A DNA stretch of 64,000 nt, from assembly GCF_023101765.2 (NCBI RefSeq), contig NC_064217.1, positions 434,001 through 498,000 on the forward strand. Direction: 5' to 3'. This DNA is from Spodoptera frugiperda (taxonomy: Eukaryota > Arthropoda > Insecta > Lepidoptera > Noctuidae). The position numbers and the translations under genes were made by a program. Every line of letters begins with the position of its first letter. Position 1 is the stretch's first letter. Positions 48,701-60,313 of this stretch are shown one piece after another. The notes under the pieces were generated by a model. It worked only from the letters and a program-made list of their open reading frames with translations. It ran no database searches and had not been told where the DNA came from.

Positions 48701-51700
48701 CTGGGCTTTTTTCGGATTTTCGAAAATTTCTCGGTAGTAGCACGGAGTCTGGAATTGTGTCCAGGATATGGCAATAGGCTCACCCCCTATTACATGGGAC
48801 TTATAACACAAATGGTGAAAAGTGGGTGTATATTGTATAGCGGCATTACGTGTCGTAATGTGCACCTCTGCCTACCCCTTCGGGGATTAAAGGCGTGACG
48901 ATATGTATGTATGTATGTAACAATACGTAGTACTATGTAGATAGATATTGATTGTGTCGTGAAATATGGGAATCAAATTGTATCTTAGGTGTTTAGCCGA
49001 AGATCTATTTTTGTGAACAACTTTATTGTTTGTTAGTTTGATGGATAATTCTTCACAAAAATAAATATTTGTGAAAAAATGAAACAGCGAAAAAAAATTT
49101 GTTATCTTGAAAAATGTCATACTTAGAAATGTTTAATTCTTTTCTTTGCTATGCATATCTTTTGATTTTGAACATCCTGTATGTATTTGTTGTTCTACAT
49201 AAATAAGACATGTCATAATTCGCACGCATGTACACACTTATCATCAAATCAATATTATTTGGAATTATTTTGATTGTAGTATCGTTCTCGTAGTATGCTG
49301 TTGGCATGTACATTTATTGCATTTAATTCTATATATGTCGAATAACATAACGTTTTGTATTGTTATTGATCTAAATCTTGACATTACATGTGCTTGGTTA
49401 GGTGTACCTGCACCCAATATTGCCTACTACACTGAATGCTTGAAATACTTATGCTGAAGTGCTCCGCGATTAATAATCAGCACATAAGTTATTCCCCGAC
49501 ACAAAGATATGTATTTACAGTAGGGACTAGGGACGTGGTATTCCCAACCCCCACTGGTCAGTCTGGATATACTTAGTGGTCAGTGGTTATCAGATTGTTC
49601 TAACTATTTCTGTTTTTTTATTATTTAAATGTAAATTGTTTTTTTCACTTGCGAATCGTACTAGAAACCATTGTAATCTGTAGGTTAATTTAATTTGATT
49701 TACTATCTCATAATCTTGTCCACAAGTGTTTGTAAATCGATTGTATTTTACATATAAGATTCATATAGGATTTCACAAAAACATTTTTCTTCTAGTCCCT
49801 CAAAGGTCGACAATGCACTTGTAACTCCTTTTCTGGTGTCTGCATCGATTGCTTGTTACCATCTTGTGATCCGTAACTGAAAATCTTCGTTTTCAATTTA
49901 CACATAGGAACCACATAGCATCAGCACGGACACAATATTCAACAGCACAGTTAATACATAGGAATGTTTACCTTAAACGAGGCGTGTATCAACAGCCCCC
50001 CGATGAAGATCTCTGCGAAGGCCAGCAGCGCGAGGGTCACGTAGAAGATGAGCCGGCTCTGCGGCAGCTCGCCCAGCGCCGCCAGCGGGGCGTACACCAT
50101 CAGCGCACATACTGCCAGGAACTGGAACACATGTACAGCCAAGATAGAGCACACGTTGGTGTTTTTGTTGGCAATGATAAAAACAGTTCCCGAACAGAAC
50201 CAGACCCGTACGTGCGGCGCGTCGCGTTCCGCGCGCGCCTCAAAGAGCCATCAGACCACCACAGATGGGGCCCAGTAGGGCTGATGCCTGATCCGGAGCT
50301 GCGGACTACCTAGCGGGTTTACCGGGGCTCCGGCTCGAAAAGCAGGAGAAGGAACGGGGTGGTTTTTAGTCAGTAAGAGCCTGACACTCCCTCTCGCCTC
50401 GGCCAAGGCGGGAGAAGTCATAGGATGATTTTCCCCCCTCAAAAAAGAAAAACGGAGGCACTTATAAGCTTGTTGTTGTAAATCTACGAATTTTTTAGGT
50501 ACAGGTGTGGTTGAGTTCCATCTATATGTCATAATATAACCAGATGCTTGCAAATTCGTATGAAGAATATTAAACTACAAACTCCATCTTTCAAGGTTTT
50601 TTTATACTATTTCGATTAAGGCTGATTACATCCTTACTTATTATTGTAACTACAACCTAAGACAAAAAAAGAAATGTCCTTAACTACTGCACTCAGAGAC
50701 ATTTAATGTTTACTTAATAGCGATTTTGTATCGATAACAATTGCTAAGGACTGGGTTAAGTAAACACTACATGACTTTGAGTACGGCGGTAAAAGTTCCA
50801 TATTCATTCAATATCTAGTTCACTAAGATAATGCAGTACATTATGACATCATTTCTGTCAGACATACACTACGAATTTTCTTGTTTGTTCGTGTTTATAT
50901 ATATATGTAAGACAAGGTATTAACTGCATCATGTTTATCATTATGAAAATATTTCCTTTTCAGTTCCGTGTATGTTGAATTAGATCACCACTCGCCAGAC
51001 TCTGCATAAACGCATTACCTATGTGTTCGCACATTGTGGTGACAATTATATGTGATATTGTTTACAGCCTGGGTATCGTATCGTTGGGGTTAAGCTGGGG
51101 GTTGATTTACATAAAAGTGCTTGGTAATGGTTACCAAACACTTTTATACTCCGAATAAAATAAACCCTAAAAATTTATCCTTAGGATACTTACAGAGTTA
51201 CAGCATTGTCGGAAAATCTTGATATAGCGATTCAGAAAACGGTCTTAGCTAAAAAGTGCCATCTATTGACGAATGTCAGAACGAGTGGTTAGACAGATAT
51301 CTTGATCTAATCTAGTATGTTCATTAAATTAGTATTTGTTTTTGTATGTGGATCAAATTAATAACTCAGCTAGAACTTAGATACTAATTTTATCTAGCTT
51401 TCTACGAAAATGATGTCATTACAAAAACACCTAGTACGTGAGCGTAATCACTTGAATATTTACTTGAATGAATTTTACAGCAGTTGTAAAATAATTAGCC
51501 TGATAGCAGATAGCATTTCAGTAGATATCGTAACTCGTACACATTTTTAAGTATTAATATATACTGCAGATACGATATACGAATAGTATTCGAAAATAAA
51601 TATACTGTTGTTCAAAGGTTACTAGGTTTCAGGTGATATTACACTGTGTATTGGTATATATTTGTGTAAATGAGTATATAGTATTTTGCTACTATGTACT

Positions 51701-54700
51701 TAAGTTTTTCTAGATTTGCTTGCTCCATGCACCTAACACTGGTTTGTCTCTACACCATCCAAAAGATTTGGCTGGTAAAAAATGCTTACGGCATTAAGCC
51801 CGCCTTGTGTACTGTGCCTGAAGAATTAAATAAATACGGTACACATTTACCTAAGTTTTTTACATGTACAATCTTTTCAGTTAATATGTGTGTGTGAGTG
51901 TGTAACTGTACACAGGTATTGCTAATATGAATTGTGATATATAATTATACTGAGTAACGTCTGATAATACTACTCATGTAACTATTTATATTTATGTCCC
52001 AATCCAATGTGAGTGCGAGTGCGATGAACTGATTATCAATAAATCAAATGACAATGCGAACGTCGTCTGTCTGCATTCGTAATTAAGTGTTTTGAGTCAA
52101 CGTGCTTGATTCGAACCAAATAGAAAATAATTTAACTGAGAATGATCCAAAAGAAAAATTGCTGTTGGAAATGTTTCATCGACTTGCGTTCCAAAATCTC
52201 TTGATTCTAAATCTAGGTTTTTGATATAAACTCCATGAAACGAATGTTTTTACAATAGTTGACTGCACGGTGGGTGCGGTGGCTAGACAATTAATGGCTA
52301 CCGTGCAACGTGTCGCGGTTTCGATTCCCGCATGGAGCAACTCTTTGCTAATCCACAAATTATTGTTTCTTGTCTGAGTGTCATGTGAAATTGTATGTTT
52401 GTAAACGCACCCACGACACAGGAGAAACTCCTAGTGTAGGGTGATGCTGAAATTGACAAAACGCCTGTGCCGAGACGCTTACACTCTATCATTAAATATT
52501 CCTACATTTTTTCATATCTTACATACATTAAGCTATTTACTTTGGAAAAGAACAGATGTGCACTTGAACAGGTCAACAAGGTGAAGTGATGCTCTGACGC
52601 GATCACATGTACTTGGTGGAGTATTAATTAGAAGTAAGTAATTGTGTGACCATGCCACTGTTTGTAATTAGCTGTGTGTTATCAGAACGCGGCGAGTGTT
52701 TGCAATCAATTGATTCCACGCTTTTATCTATACACTCCTAACTTAATTATAACCTATATGTTGTGTCTACTGTGAAAATATAAGAAGATACATTGTACCG
52801 ACCGACCACAAGTAATTTTTGGTTGGACTCAAAAGAAATTTTGACTGAAACTGAGAGCGACAGTCGTGCTATATGTCGCAGGCTCAATATATACGACCTG
52901 ACGCTTAAACGGCTTGATCTAAGTGACATTTTGTTTTGCGATATTGAATTATATATGTACATACATCATTATATGGGAGAAAAATTCTCTGATTCTGATA
53001 TGTATATATAACTTAATATCTATCACAAAAAATGTCGCTTAGAGCAATTAGCCTTTCAACTGTTGATTGTGTGTGGTGTGTTATCAAAATAAAGCATAAT
53101 ATTTATAGTGAATCGCAAATAAGGTATGGTACCTCTACCTATTGCTGAAGTTTCGATAAGAAATTATCGGAAGTTAAATGATTTAATAGTGGGTAAAAGA
53201 CGGAGTAGGTACATAATGGATTACATGTTTGTGATGGATACATGCTATGAATGCGCAAATTTTAAAATTTACTGAAATATGTATTTTTACTGTATATAAT
53301 CCTACATAGGCATGTAGGTACGTTATATGCACGTAATTAAACTTGGACTCGGAGCTGTAGTGTTATCTCGTATGATCTAATTACCCAGTTATTTAGCAGA
53401 TAACTAGCAGACTGACTACCTAAATGTGAGAATTTATTTTGCACGCTAACTTAGTGCTGACTGCCTCGACAGTTGATTGGTCACCGGTGTGACTGTGTAG
53501 CAAATGAATAGTATTATTCTGATTTCCGAAATATCTGGATTTTCAATAACCATTATGATACTCAGTCTATGAATTCTATACCTACTAAAAATCTATTACC
53601 CCTAAGCCTAAGTATAAAGTCAAACTCAAAGCATTTGTTTCAACTACACCATTGAAACATTATTATTATAATGGGACTATGAATATACATATAACTTGTA
53701 TATTATTATATCGTGTATGTATACTTTGCGGAATAAAATGTGTAATGTCGTGGTACTATTCACGACGTGGCCCTTTGAAACGTTGTTGGTCTGTGAAATT
53801 AATTTCCACGGCTTATCTCGTCGTGTCGGTGTCTTTTCATCTGTGCCATACTGTTTACATAGTACAATAGATAATATGTAACGATTGTACATAGATTGTT
53901 AATTTTATTTATTTAGCTACTTCCAATAACGTTTTTAGTAACAAATATGTAACAATAACTTCGAATAACAAAGCATGCAATTATTTTATTGTTCACATGT
54001 GTTTGAGCAAATAAATATGATTCGATTTGACTTGACTGATTTGAATAAGTTGCAGTTAATGTTTGTAATTATTTTAAAACAATCTAGATCTTATTTATTT
54101 ATTTAAGAAGTGTAATTCGCCAGCTCCTTGTCCTTAGGCGTACGCCTTTTGGCGTTTGGCGCCCGGGTTTTTGCAATCACAATCTAAATCTTTGATTATA
54201 TTATTTAATCGAATGCAGTATGTATTTCAAAATTAAAATTGTATATTTGTGAATAAATATATCGCCGGCTTATTGCAAGAGATCATTAACTACAAAAAAT
54301 CACTTTATACGTTTTTATCTATAGAGGACTTATTTTGACACATTAGGTAAAAACAAATTTCATCAACGTAGTTATATTTAGGACTAGCTTCTGCCCGCGA
54401 CTTCGCCCGCGGAAAATTCTTGTTTTAACATAAGATTACACTCGGCGCTATTGTAGCTTCATATTAGTATAAGATTTTTTGGAATCGGATCAGTAATTTC
54501 GAAGATTACCGAAATTCTCTTGTCTGCTAAAGGTTAGTCCCCTAATCGCCTTTTACGGCACCCTCAGGTTGAAATGGTACGATGATTCGGTACCTATTTA
54601 ATTTAATGCTTCTATAATACAATATATTAATTTCACCACAACTTCAAAACCAAACGTCCAATTTTAATCAGTCAAAGACCAAATAATTTATTTTGATAAG

Positions 54701-56526
54701 GATTAATAGCATGAGTAAAATAAACGCGTTTAAATGTAGTTCAAAAAAAATTCAAGATTTTTAATTAAAAATGTGGTTGTTGTGCCTCACTCGACATAGG
54801 TAGGTATAGTGTGCCGCGGACTTTTTTGTAGATATTTATAAGATCTACAATTAATTATACCATTTTATGGTTCTATCTTTTGTAGTTTAGGCAGCGAACG
54901 CAAAATAAGTAACTTCTTTGGTTGATTTTTTCAGTTTGTGTCCGAAAAATCCAAATATCTTAAGGAATTCTATTTTTTTCCAAAATAAAATATAGTCTAT
55001 GTTACTCGTGGATAATGTAGCTTTCGAATGGTGAAAGAATTTTTAAAATCGGTCTAGTAGTTTTTGAGCCTATTCATTACAACCAAACAAACAAAGTTTT
55101 CCTCTTTATAATATTAGTGTAGATTAGTGTAGATAATATGGACAAATCAACAACCAAAAAATACCTAATGCAAACTACAATACTTACCGTTTATATATCT
55201 CAGAATAGTGGATATGTCACATAATGACTTTTTGCAATAAGCCGACGACAACGGTACTGGAATTCTGAGTCTAATGTTGATTCTTTTGTTTTTATGTAAA
55301 GTGGACTATAGATAACTCTTTACCTAACCTAGGTATGTATCTACGTACTAAGTACCTACTTGTATTATCGCTCACTATTACAAGTGTTGATGACAGATAT
55401 ACATAGTTTATTATGTACCAATTCTTTGTAACTGCACAATATATGTATAAAGTATAAAGTGACCGCTTATCGAAGTGTTCGCAATAACTCCCCCCAATCT
55501 CCACTACTGGGTATTTCAGTATGAGTGAGTGCCTACCGATGTAACTCTTGACTCATGTTCCAAGAACTATTGCCGCTATGTATATAAGTTATGTTTATTT
55601 ATTGTTTTGTTTCTGGATATAGGTTTTCTTTCAATTTTATTGCCCACACTAAGATTCTCCCCGGTCGTTGGAGCAATTACCTAAGCGGCATGTTGCATTG
55701 TAGCCGGTCACCCAGCCACTGCAACAACCGCGCAGTTTTATCGATACCAGCTATTTATTTATCAGATTTTTTACATTTATAATGGGAAAATAAAATCATT
55801 GATTTGTTTTGTGGACAAAATTATTGCTAATACGAGCAAAGCAGTGGGCAAAAAAAGGCCTGTACCTACTTATTCTTATAAGTAAAAATTATGCGAGTCA
55901 CAAATAAACCTACCCAAACTTGGATTCTAAATTAAAAAGTAAAAATAAATTGAAATAACATTTTGCATAAATTACGTGCAAAAAAATACATAATTACGCT
56001 ACGATTATACGATTCATCGCATCGTCTGCGCATAAATTTCGTTTTGAAATCTTTTGATTTTGTCACAAATTAATTTATGACTGAAATGAAAACATTTTGC
56101 TTTGACAGACTGTAAAAATAATGGAGCACATTTTCTTTTGCTTTGATATTATATATAAGAATATTAACTAGATATATTAACTAACAAATATAGATTAAAA
56201 ACACATTACTATGAAGTCAACAAAAGGTCGAACATACTTAATTAGAGGTCTAATCCAGTAGATAATTTGCTGCACCTATCGAGATAACAGCGTGTAATTA
56301 GTACACGTATTTTATATATTAAATCCATTTTATAGGAACCTGTACATTCACAGTTAAATACAACATAAAAATGGAAACGAATTCAGTCCACAACCGCATG
56401 TAAACAAACAAGAAATATCCAGATTTTGGAAAATAAACAAATACTAACAGTGTATAGTATACCGATGATTTTGGCGCCAAGCTCCAGGCCGAAGCAGCAG
56501 CAACAGTTGTCGACACTCAAACACAT
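45671..56526 (-). CDS. Tetraspan membrane protein, DUF4728/Pasiflora-like, minus-strand copy (169 aa)
   Basis: Four exons (56449-56526, 49972-50121, 47834-47996, 45671-45789) join into 170 codons with phases 0, 0 and 1. The N-terminus MCLSVDNCCCCFGLELGAK, followed by four hydrophobic segments (about 17-40, 49-75, 83-108, 119-141) and a short hydrophilic tail ending QYYYV, fits the insect DUF4728 tetraspan family. From memory, that family includes the Drosophila septate-junction Pasiflora proteins. A role in epithelial membranes or junctions is therefore family-based inference. Introns are long (about 6.3, 2.0 and 2.0 kb) and full of repeats. The gene is a head-to-head duplicate of the plus-strand gene at 60233. 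Confidence 0.86.
46838..46985 (+). mobile_element. GC-rich repeat, family C
   Basis: CATCCAATGGCATCTCCC, GTAAACCCGCTAGGTAGTCC and GCAGCTTCGA. Intron 3 of the minus tetraspan gene. Confidence 0.8.
47404..47585 (+). mobile_element. GC-rich repeat, family C, with internal palindrome
   Basis: GGGGGAAAATCATTCAATG head and GGGTAGTCCGCAGCTCTGG end. The GCCTTAGGCGAAACGAGATC part is duplicated in inverted form around CTCTCGAGAG. Confidence 0.8.
47834..47996 (-). CDS. Minus tetraspan gene exon 3
   Basis: The acceptor is GCATTCCAG|AGGAAG and the donor TCCG|GTAAAT, phase 1. It codes for PWLVLAWWKGLVLVVLTVAA and the loop SRDIDTVAEASAVIS, matching the third exon of the plus-strand gene in length class and phase. 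Confidence 0.87.
48110..48290 (+). repeat. Repeat fragment in tetraspan intron 2
   Basis: CGACGTTTGGCCGCTATCTC then GCCTGGTGGTAACTGATGAT and GGAGCACGTCTGCCCATGAA. I recognise the order from moth repeats. Confidence 0.5.
48619..48920 (+). mobile_element. tRNA-derived SINE, family A, with target duplication
   Basis: The full order of the family A element ends in a (TATG)n tail. ACGTAGTA at 48609-48616 and 48925-48932 is a likely target site duplication. Intron 2 of the minus tetraspan gene. Confidence 0.85.
49972..50121 (-). CDS. Minus tetraspan gene exon 2
   Basis: The acceptor is GTGTTCCAG|TTCCTG and the donor TTTAAG|GTAAAC. It holds 50 codons covering the end of helix 1, the LGELPQSR loop and helix 2 (FYVTLALLAFAEIFIGGLL). 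Strongly GC-rich third positions contrast with the AT-rich intron. Confidence 0.88.
50192..50448 (-). mobile_element. GC-rich repeat, family C, longest copy
   Basis: Reverse orientation. Includes the family body plus an outer part (CAGACCACCACAGATGGGGC and a CpG-rich GTGCGGCGCGTCGCGTTCCG) that the other copies lack. It starts only ~70 bases upstream of exon 2 of the minus tetraspan gene. Confidence 0.8.
50684..50791. mobile_element. Palindromic MITE, family D, copy 4
   Basis: ACTGCACTCAGAGACATTTA and GACTTTGAGTACGGCGGTAA as inverted ends. Intron 1 of the minus tetraspan gene. Confidence 0.75.
50792..52261. other. Intron 1 of the minus tetraspan gene, unremarkable part
   Basis: AT-rich; no repeat or exon recognised. 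Confidence 0.5.
52262..52460 (+). mobile_element. tRNA-derived SINE, family B
   Basis: TGCACGGTGGGTGCGGTGGC head, GGTTTCGATTCCCGCATGG B-box, CCACAAATTATTGTTTCTTG body. Antisense to the host gene. Confidence 0.75.
52900..53070. mobile_element. Palindromic MITE, family E, copy 2
   Basis: CTAAGTGACATTTTGT and AAAAATGTCGCTTAGAG are inverted arms. The centre GAGAAAAATTCTCTGATTCTG matches copy 1 at 29734. Confidence 0.65.
53071..54382. other. Intron 1 of the minus tetraspan gene, with SINE relic
   Basis: Contains a degraded family A SINE head near 53458-53600 (GACTGCCTCGACAGTTGATT) and a 12-bp palindrome AGGCGTACGCCT at 54136. Otherwise AT-rich. Confidence 0.45.
54383..55134 (+). mobile_element. 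Retroelement copy beginning GCCCGCG and ending TATAATATTAGTGTAG
   Basis: ACTAGCTTCTGCCCGCGACT at the left and CTTTATAATATTAGTGTAGA at the right are familiar termini of a common lepidopteran retroelement. About 750 bp, no intact ORF. Confidence 0.6.
55135..56448. other. Intron 1 of the minus tetraspan gene, 5' part
   Basis: AT-rich. One donor-like site on the minus strand (AACG|GTAAGT near 55190) could mark an alternative exon, but I see no coding support. Confidence 0.4.
56449..56526 (-). CDS. Minus tetraspan gene exon 1
   Basis: ATG at 56526 in the context AAACATG. It codes for 26 residues with the diagnostic CCCC and the start of the first helix (AKIIGILYT). The donor is ACT|GTTAGT, phase 0. 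It is too short to stand out as an ORF; I found it by comparison with the first exon of the plus-strand duplicate. Confidence 0.82.
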
Positions 56527-57798
56527 GTTTAATTGACTAAATAATTAATGGAACTAATTATTATAATTAAACTATCGAACCGGCTCGTTCAGCCGTGTAA
56601 CGTGGTGACCCGTCAGTCTCGTCACGCGGACACTAGGCAACTGATAAGGTTCCTTAAACTGCCACAATCTGCCGCTAGGGTGAGACCAATTATCAGCACT
56701 ATGTTAATCTATACTAGCCACTATAACACACTATCTGTGTTTTTAATAAAACTGTCAGCCTTCAGCGACATCACTGCATATAAATCATCGAAACCTACCT
56801 ACATATATCAGTACTTTCAGTACATATACGACAATAAGACAAGTTTTTATGCAATTTGCAGAATTAGTATCTGTTAAATCAATTTAGTGCCCAAGGTGCC
56901 ATATTGATAAATGTAATTTCCATGGAAACAATCGGTAAATAGGACGACTATCTTGTGGATTTATGACCGTGACCATGTTGTTTAAAGAAGCGTGTTACTT
57001 ATAACATTTATTTAGAGATTTCGAGATAAGCATAGTACATAGAGTAAGGTTACGGCTAGCGGTACCTACTTACCTATTTACTCACGTCACACACTCAAAC
57101 AGTAACCTTAGTATGAGTTTGCTTTACTTTTAAAGTAATCGAAACGAGAGCGCGTTCGATCGCTCTGATTGGCCGGCTCGAATAAACCAACCAATCAATA
57201 AACCGGATCGAATAAACGTCAAGGAAACTCGTACTAAGGGCACAGATTCCTTATCAGTCTCATTCAAGATATTTGGTTGCTTGTCTCAAGGGCCTAAATC
57301 GAGGTTTAAGGTGTGAAAGATTACTGCATGACTGGAGTTATTGGCAGCAATTTTATTAATTACTCTTTATTTGAATTAGGTAATATTGTAATCAATTAAT
57401 AATCTCCGTATCAAAATGTACCTAGTACGAAAGGGAGTGGTCCGAATAGCTACGGGTAGGACCAACGTACTTCTTGTTGTGAATTAGGTAAACACAGCTG
57501 TTCCTTAATAAGGATGTCACGCGCCGCTATCTATGTGATACTGTAAGTGGATAACTGGGTTAAACGGAACTCCCGAATGAGACACTTATTGCACTATTTG
57601 CACTCACTACTCACTGCTCACTGCTGCACTCGTTTACGTAACGCATAGGTACCGTATGCAAGTGATCTTTTTACATTTAGGAAAGTGGGTGCCTACCTAC
57701 ATTAGGCTGCCAAGAAGCTATTATCAATTTCCTTTTCTGTTTAATTTATTGTTAACCCATCTAATAGAAAAGTCCTTTTTCAAATCCTCCTTGTAAGG
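56527..57798. other. Intergenic region, left half between the divergent genes
   Basis: The first ~200 bases should hold the promoter of the minus tetraspan gene (GATA pair, AT-rich TATA-like sequence near 56560). The rest shows no feature. Confidence 0.4.
56641..56696. promoter_or_regulatory. GATA pair upstream of the minus tetraspan gene
   Basis: CTGATAAG at 56641 and TTATCAG at 56690 sit 115-170 bases before the ATG of the minus-strand gene. The layout is similar to the pair in front of its duplicate. Confidence 0.4.
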
Positions 57799-58946
57799 TA
57801 ACCTAACCAAATAAGGCCTACCTTATTTTTATTACCGCCTAGCTCGTAGGTTTAAAATGACAATGGGCTGATAATTTCAAAATCTTATATTTATTTATTA
57901 AACTTTGTAATAATGGAATCAAAATGGCTTTAGAAACAAAAATTACAATTTTGTAAACACAAATAACTAAAGTGTCAGTTTGGCCTTATTGGGAACCCTA
58001 TGTCTTAATAAGGCCTCAATAAAACCTAGTAAGTATTCAACTTCTTAATTATAATAAAACTTTGTCAATGCTTATAATAAATGTAATGAGATCTTATTAA
58101 TTAATTTTGGTCATTATACATCAGGCTAAACGAGTTTCTCATCATGTAATACCCAAGTAACATCTTTGAAGTCATCGGTACCCCAACATCAGTCAAACGT
58201 GTGAGAATAACTTCTTGTTCTGTAGCCAATTTAGCGACCGACCTAGCTTTCGTGTAGTGGAAACCACTCTTTAGATGATGCGTACTTCTTTGGAAGTTAA
58301 ATCTGGCTGCTGCAGCCTACCGGGTAAAACAGGGTGCATAAAATTCAAAGGGTGAATAAATACTATGAAGAATTTCCTGATATCCATTCACCCCTTTTCT
58401 GTATCTATTCACCCCGTTTACCCCTTTCTACCATTTTAACAGCGTTTTCCATCTTTTGCAAAATCCATTGGCGTTCTTTTTGACAGAAGCTGGTGATCCG
58501 TTTTCTATGAGATTACTGAAAAACAACTATGCCGTAATAAGGCCTACACGTTTTTTTTGTAGGCTTTATTAGGGCATGGCACATAGGTAAACAAAACAAC
58601 GATTATATGAAATACACCGATATTATAGGTATTTCACTTATGTGAGGAGATGGGTAAATGTATAATTGTCATACAGACAAAACACGGCACGTCGTATACT
58701 GATAAATATAAAAATACTAACAGTTTACGCTACTCGAATTTTATAAAAACTAAAGTGCGCTCCACGTCGTGATTGTTTTCGTCTGTAGGTTCCAACATAA
58801 TCGCGGCACGGGTTGCTTGCTGTGCTCAAATTAGTTAAGTAATGTGCATGCACACTTCTACAAACTTTGGCGACCATTTGACATCGGGAAGAGGGAAATT
58901 TTCAAAATAGGCTTTATTGGGGCATAGGCCTTATTTGGTTAGGGTA
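57799..58946. mobile_element. 1.15 kb TIR element with internal AATAAGGCCT repeats
   Basis: TAACCTAACCAAATAAGGCC at the left and its inverted partner at the right differ by one base over 22. Internally, AATAAGGCCT-like units recur in both orientations, and a GGGTGAATAAAT / TATTCACCCC pair lies near the middle. No transposase-like ORF. Superfamily unknown. Confidence 0.75.
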
Positions 58947-59000
58947 CTATAGTCATTTTTTGATTTTATCTTAACCCGTCCATCCCATATTTATAACCAA

Positions 59001-59405
59001 CTAGCAAACCTGGCGAACCTCATTCCGCCACCAATTTTTGTCCCTGTTTTCTTGCTTTACTCTTGATTTTTTTTTAATTTTCTTTGCTCTAAACCCCACG
59101 GAGACCGAGACCTTTCCAACGAATGCAAAACCGTAGAAATCAGTTAGTGCGCTCTGAAGTTATAGCGTCGTTAAGGAAAACCCGACTTATTTTTTATAAT
59201 AGACTAGCAAATCCGGCGAACTCCGTTTCGCTACCAATGATTTTCCCCATTTTTGTGTTTTTCTCTTGAAATTCCACATTTTCTTTGCTATAAACCTCAC
59301 GGAGCCCGAGACCTTTCCAACGAATGCAAACCCGTGGAAATCGGTTCGTACGTTCTGGAGTTATAGCGTCAGGAAGGAAAACCCGACTTATTTTTATATA
59401 ATAGA
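59001..59405 (+). repeat. Two-unit tandem repeat, 203-bp period
   Basis: Units start CTAGCAAACCTGGCGAAC at 59001 and CTAGCAAATCCGGCGAAC at 59204. Both run through ACCTTTCCAACGAATGCAAA and AGTTATAGCGTC to AAACCCGACTTATTTTT. The unit end resembles a LINE 3' tail. Confidence 0.85.
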
Positions 59406-60184
59406 ATAATTAAGTATCTACATGGTTAGTACTAAGTAGTCATAAAAAACTTTTTCATAGCAGAATGAATCGCGTCGTTGCGATCTTGAAATTTTTATTG
59501 CACGTCTAGAGCATGTGTTTGCATTTGAGAATTAACACTCAACGAAGGTCGTCTAAGTTTACAACTTTGTCACAATTTATAAAATAGTTAGTCTATAGGT
59601 ACATGCCGTTACAAGTTAGTGTTAATGACAAGATAGACACATAGGTATTATGGAAACCACAAATAAATAGGTGATTCATGCTCCAAAATACTTATTCATC
59701 AAAATACATAGTTGAATAGTAATTACCTAAGTAAGTATTTTGTTATAGTTTTCATTATAGATTGAACTTTTACGGATAATGGAAAGGTACCATAAATAAC
59801 AGGTAGTATTTTGTCGTCGTAGAAAGGGCGGTCACTGCAGTACATAGGACTTCTAGTAAAGCATAGGTACCTACATGTATTAAAATTACCCATTTTGATA
59901 CGAGACCACAAATTCATGTCCATTACCGATGCAAGTACTGAGATCACTGAAAAAATATAAATAGAACACCTTAATTTAAATCATATCGCCTATCACACGT
60001 ATCAGTTTAATAGAAAGAATTAAACAATACGAGATAAGGGGCGGGCGTCACTAGTGCATCGTTATCAGTCGCGAAAACATGGCGGCCAGCGATTACTACA
60101 GCCGTGCTACAGTGATAACGTACCCTTGACGCAGAGCTAACGTGATCTCAACGATTAATAATAGCACTCGGAACTCCGATGGGA
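59406..60184. other. Upstream region of the plus tetraspan gene
   Basis: Mostly AT-rich and featureless until 60030; the last 150 bases are the promoter-proximal region with GATA motifs. Confidence 0.4.
60062..60118. promoter_or_regulatory. Inverted GATA pair upstream of the plus tetraspan gene
   Basis: TTATCAG at 60062 and TGATAA at 60113 form an inverted pair (CGTTATCA and TGATAACG) about 70-125 bases before the TATA box. A GCCAT-containing motif (ATGGCGGCC) lies between. GATA-factor binding is inference from the motif only. Confidence 0.4.
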
Positions 60185-60216
60185 TATAAATACCCCGCCA
60201 CGCTCCTAGGTCATTA
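60185..60216 (+). promoter_or_regulatory. TATA box and initiator of the plus tetraspan gene
   Basis: TATAAATA at 60185-60192 is followed by TCATTA at 60211-60216. The initiator A at 60213 is 28 bases from the first T of the TATA box, the usual insect spacing. The ATG follows 20 bases later, so the 5' UTR would be very short. Confidence 0.7.
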
Positions 60217-60232
60217 ACGCTGCAAGTGCAAG

Positions 60233-60313
60233 ATGGGAGTGCCCATGATCAATAAATGCTGCTACTGCGCCACCCTCCACACAGGAACCTTGATTATAGG
60301 ATATGTTTATTCC
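60233..60313 (+). CDS. Plus tetraspan gene exon 1
   Basis: 27 codons from the ATG at 60233, with donor TCC|GTGAGT in phase 0. The ATG lies 20 bases after the predicted transcription start. A second Met at codon 5 is possible but would lose nothing of the Cys motif. Confidence 0.85.

Noticed and set aside
48902..48919. Independent ATGT microsatellite
   Set aside because: It is the 3' tail of the family A SINE, inside its target duplication.
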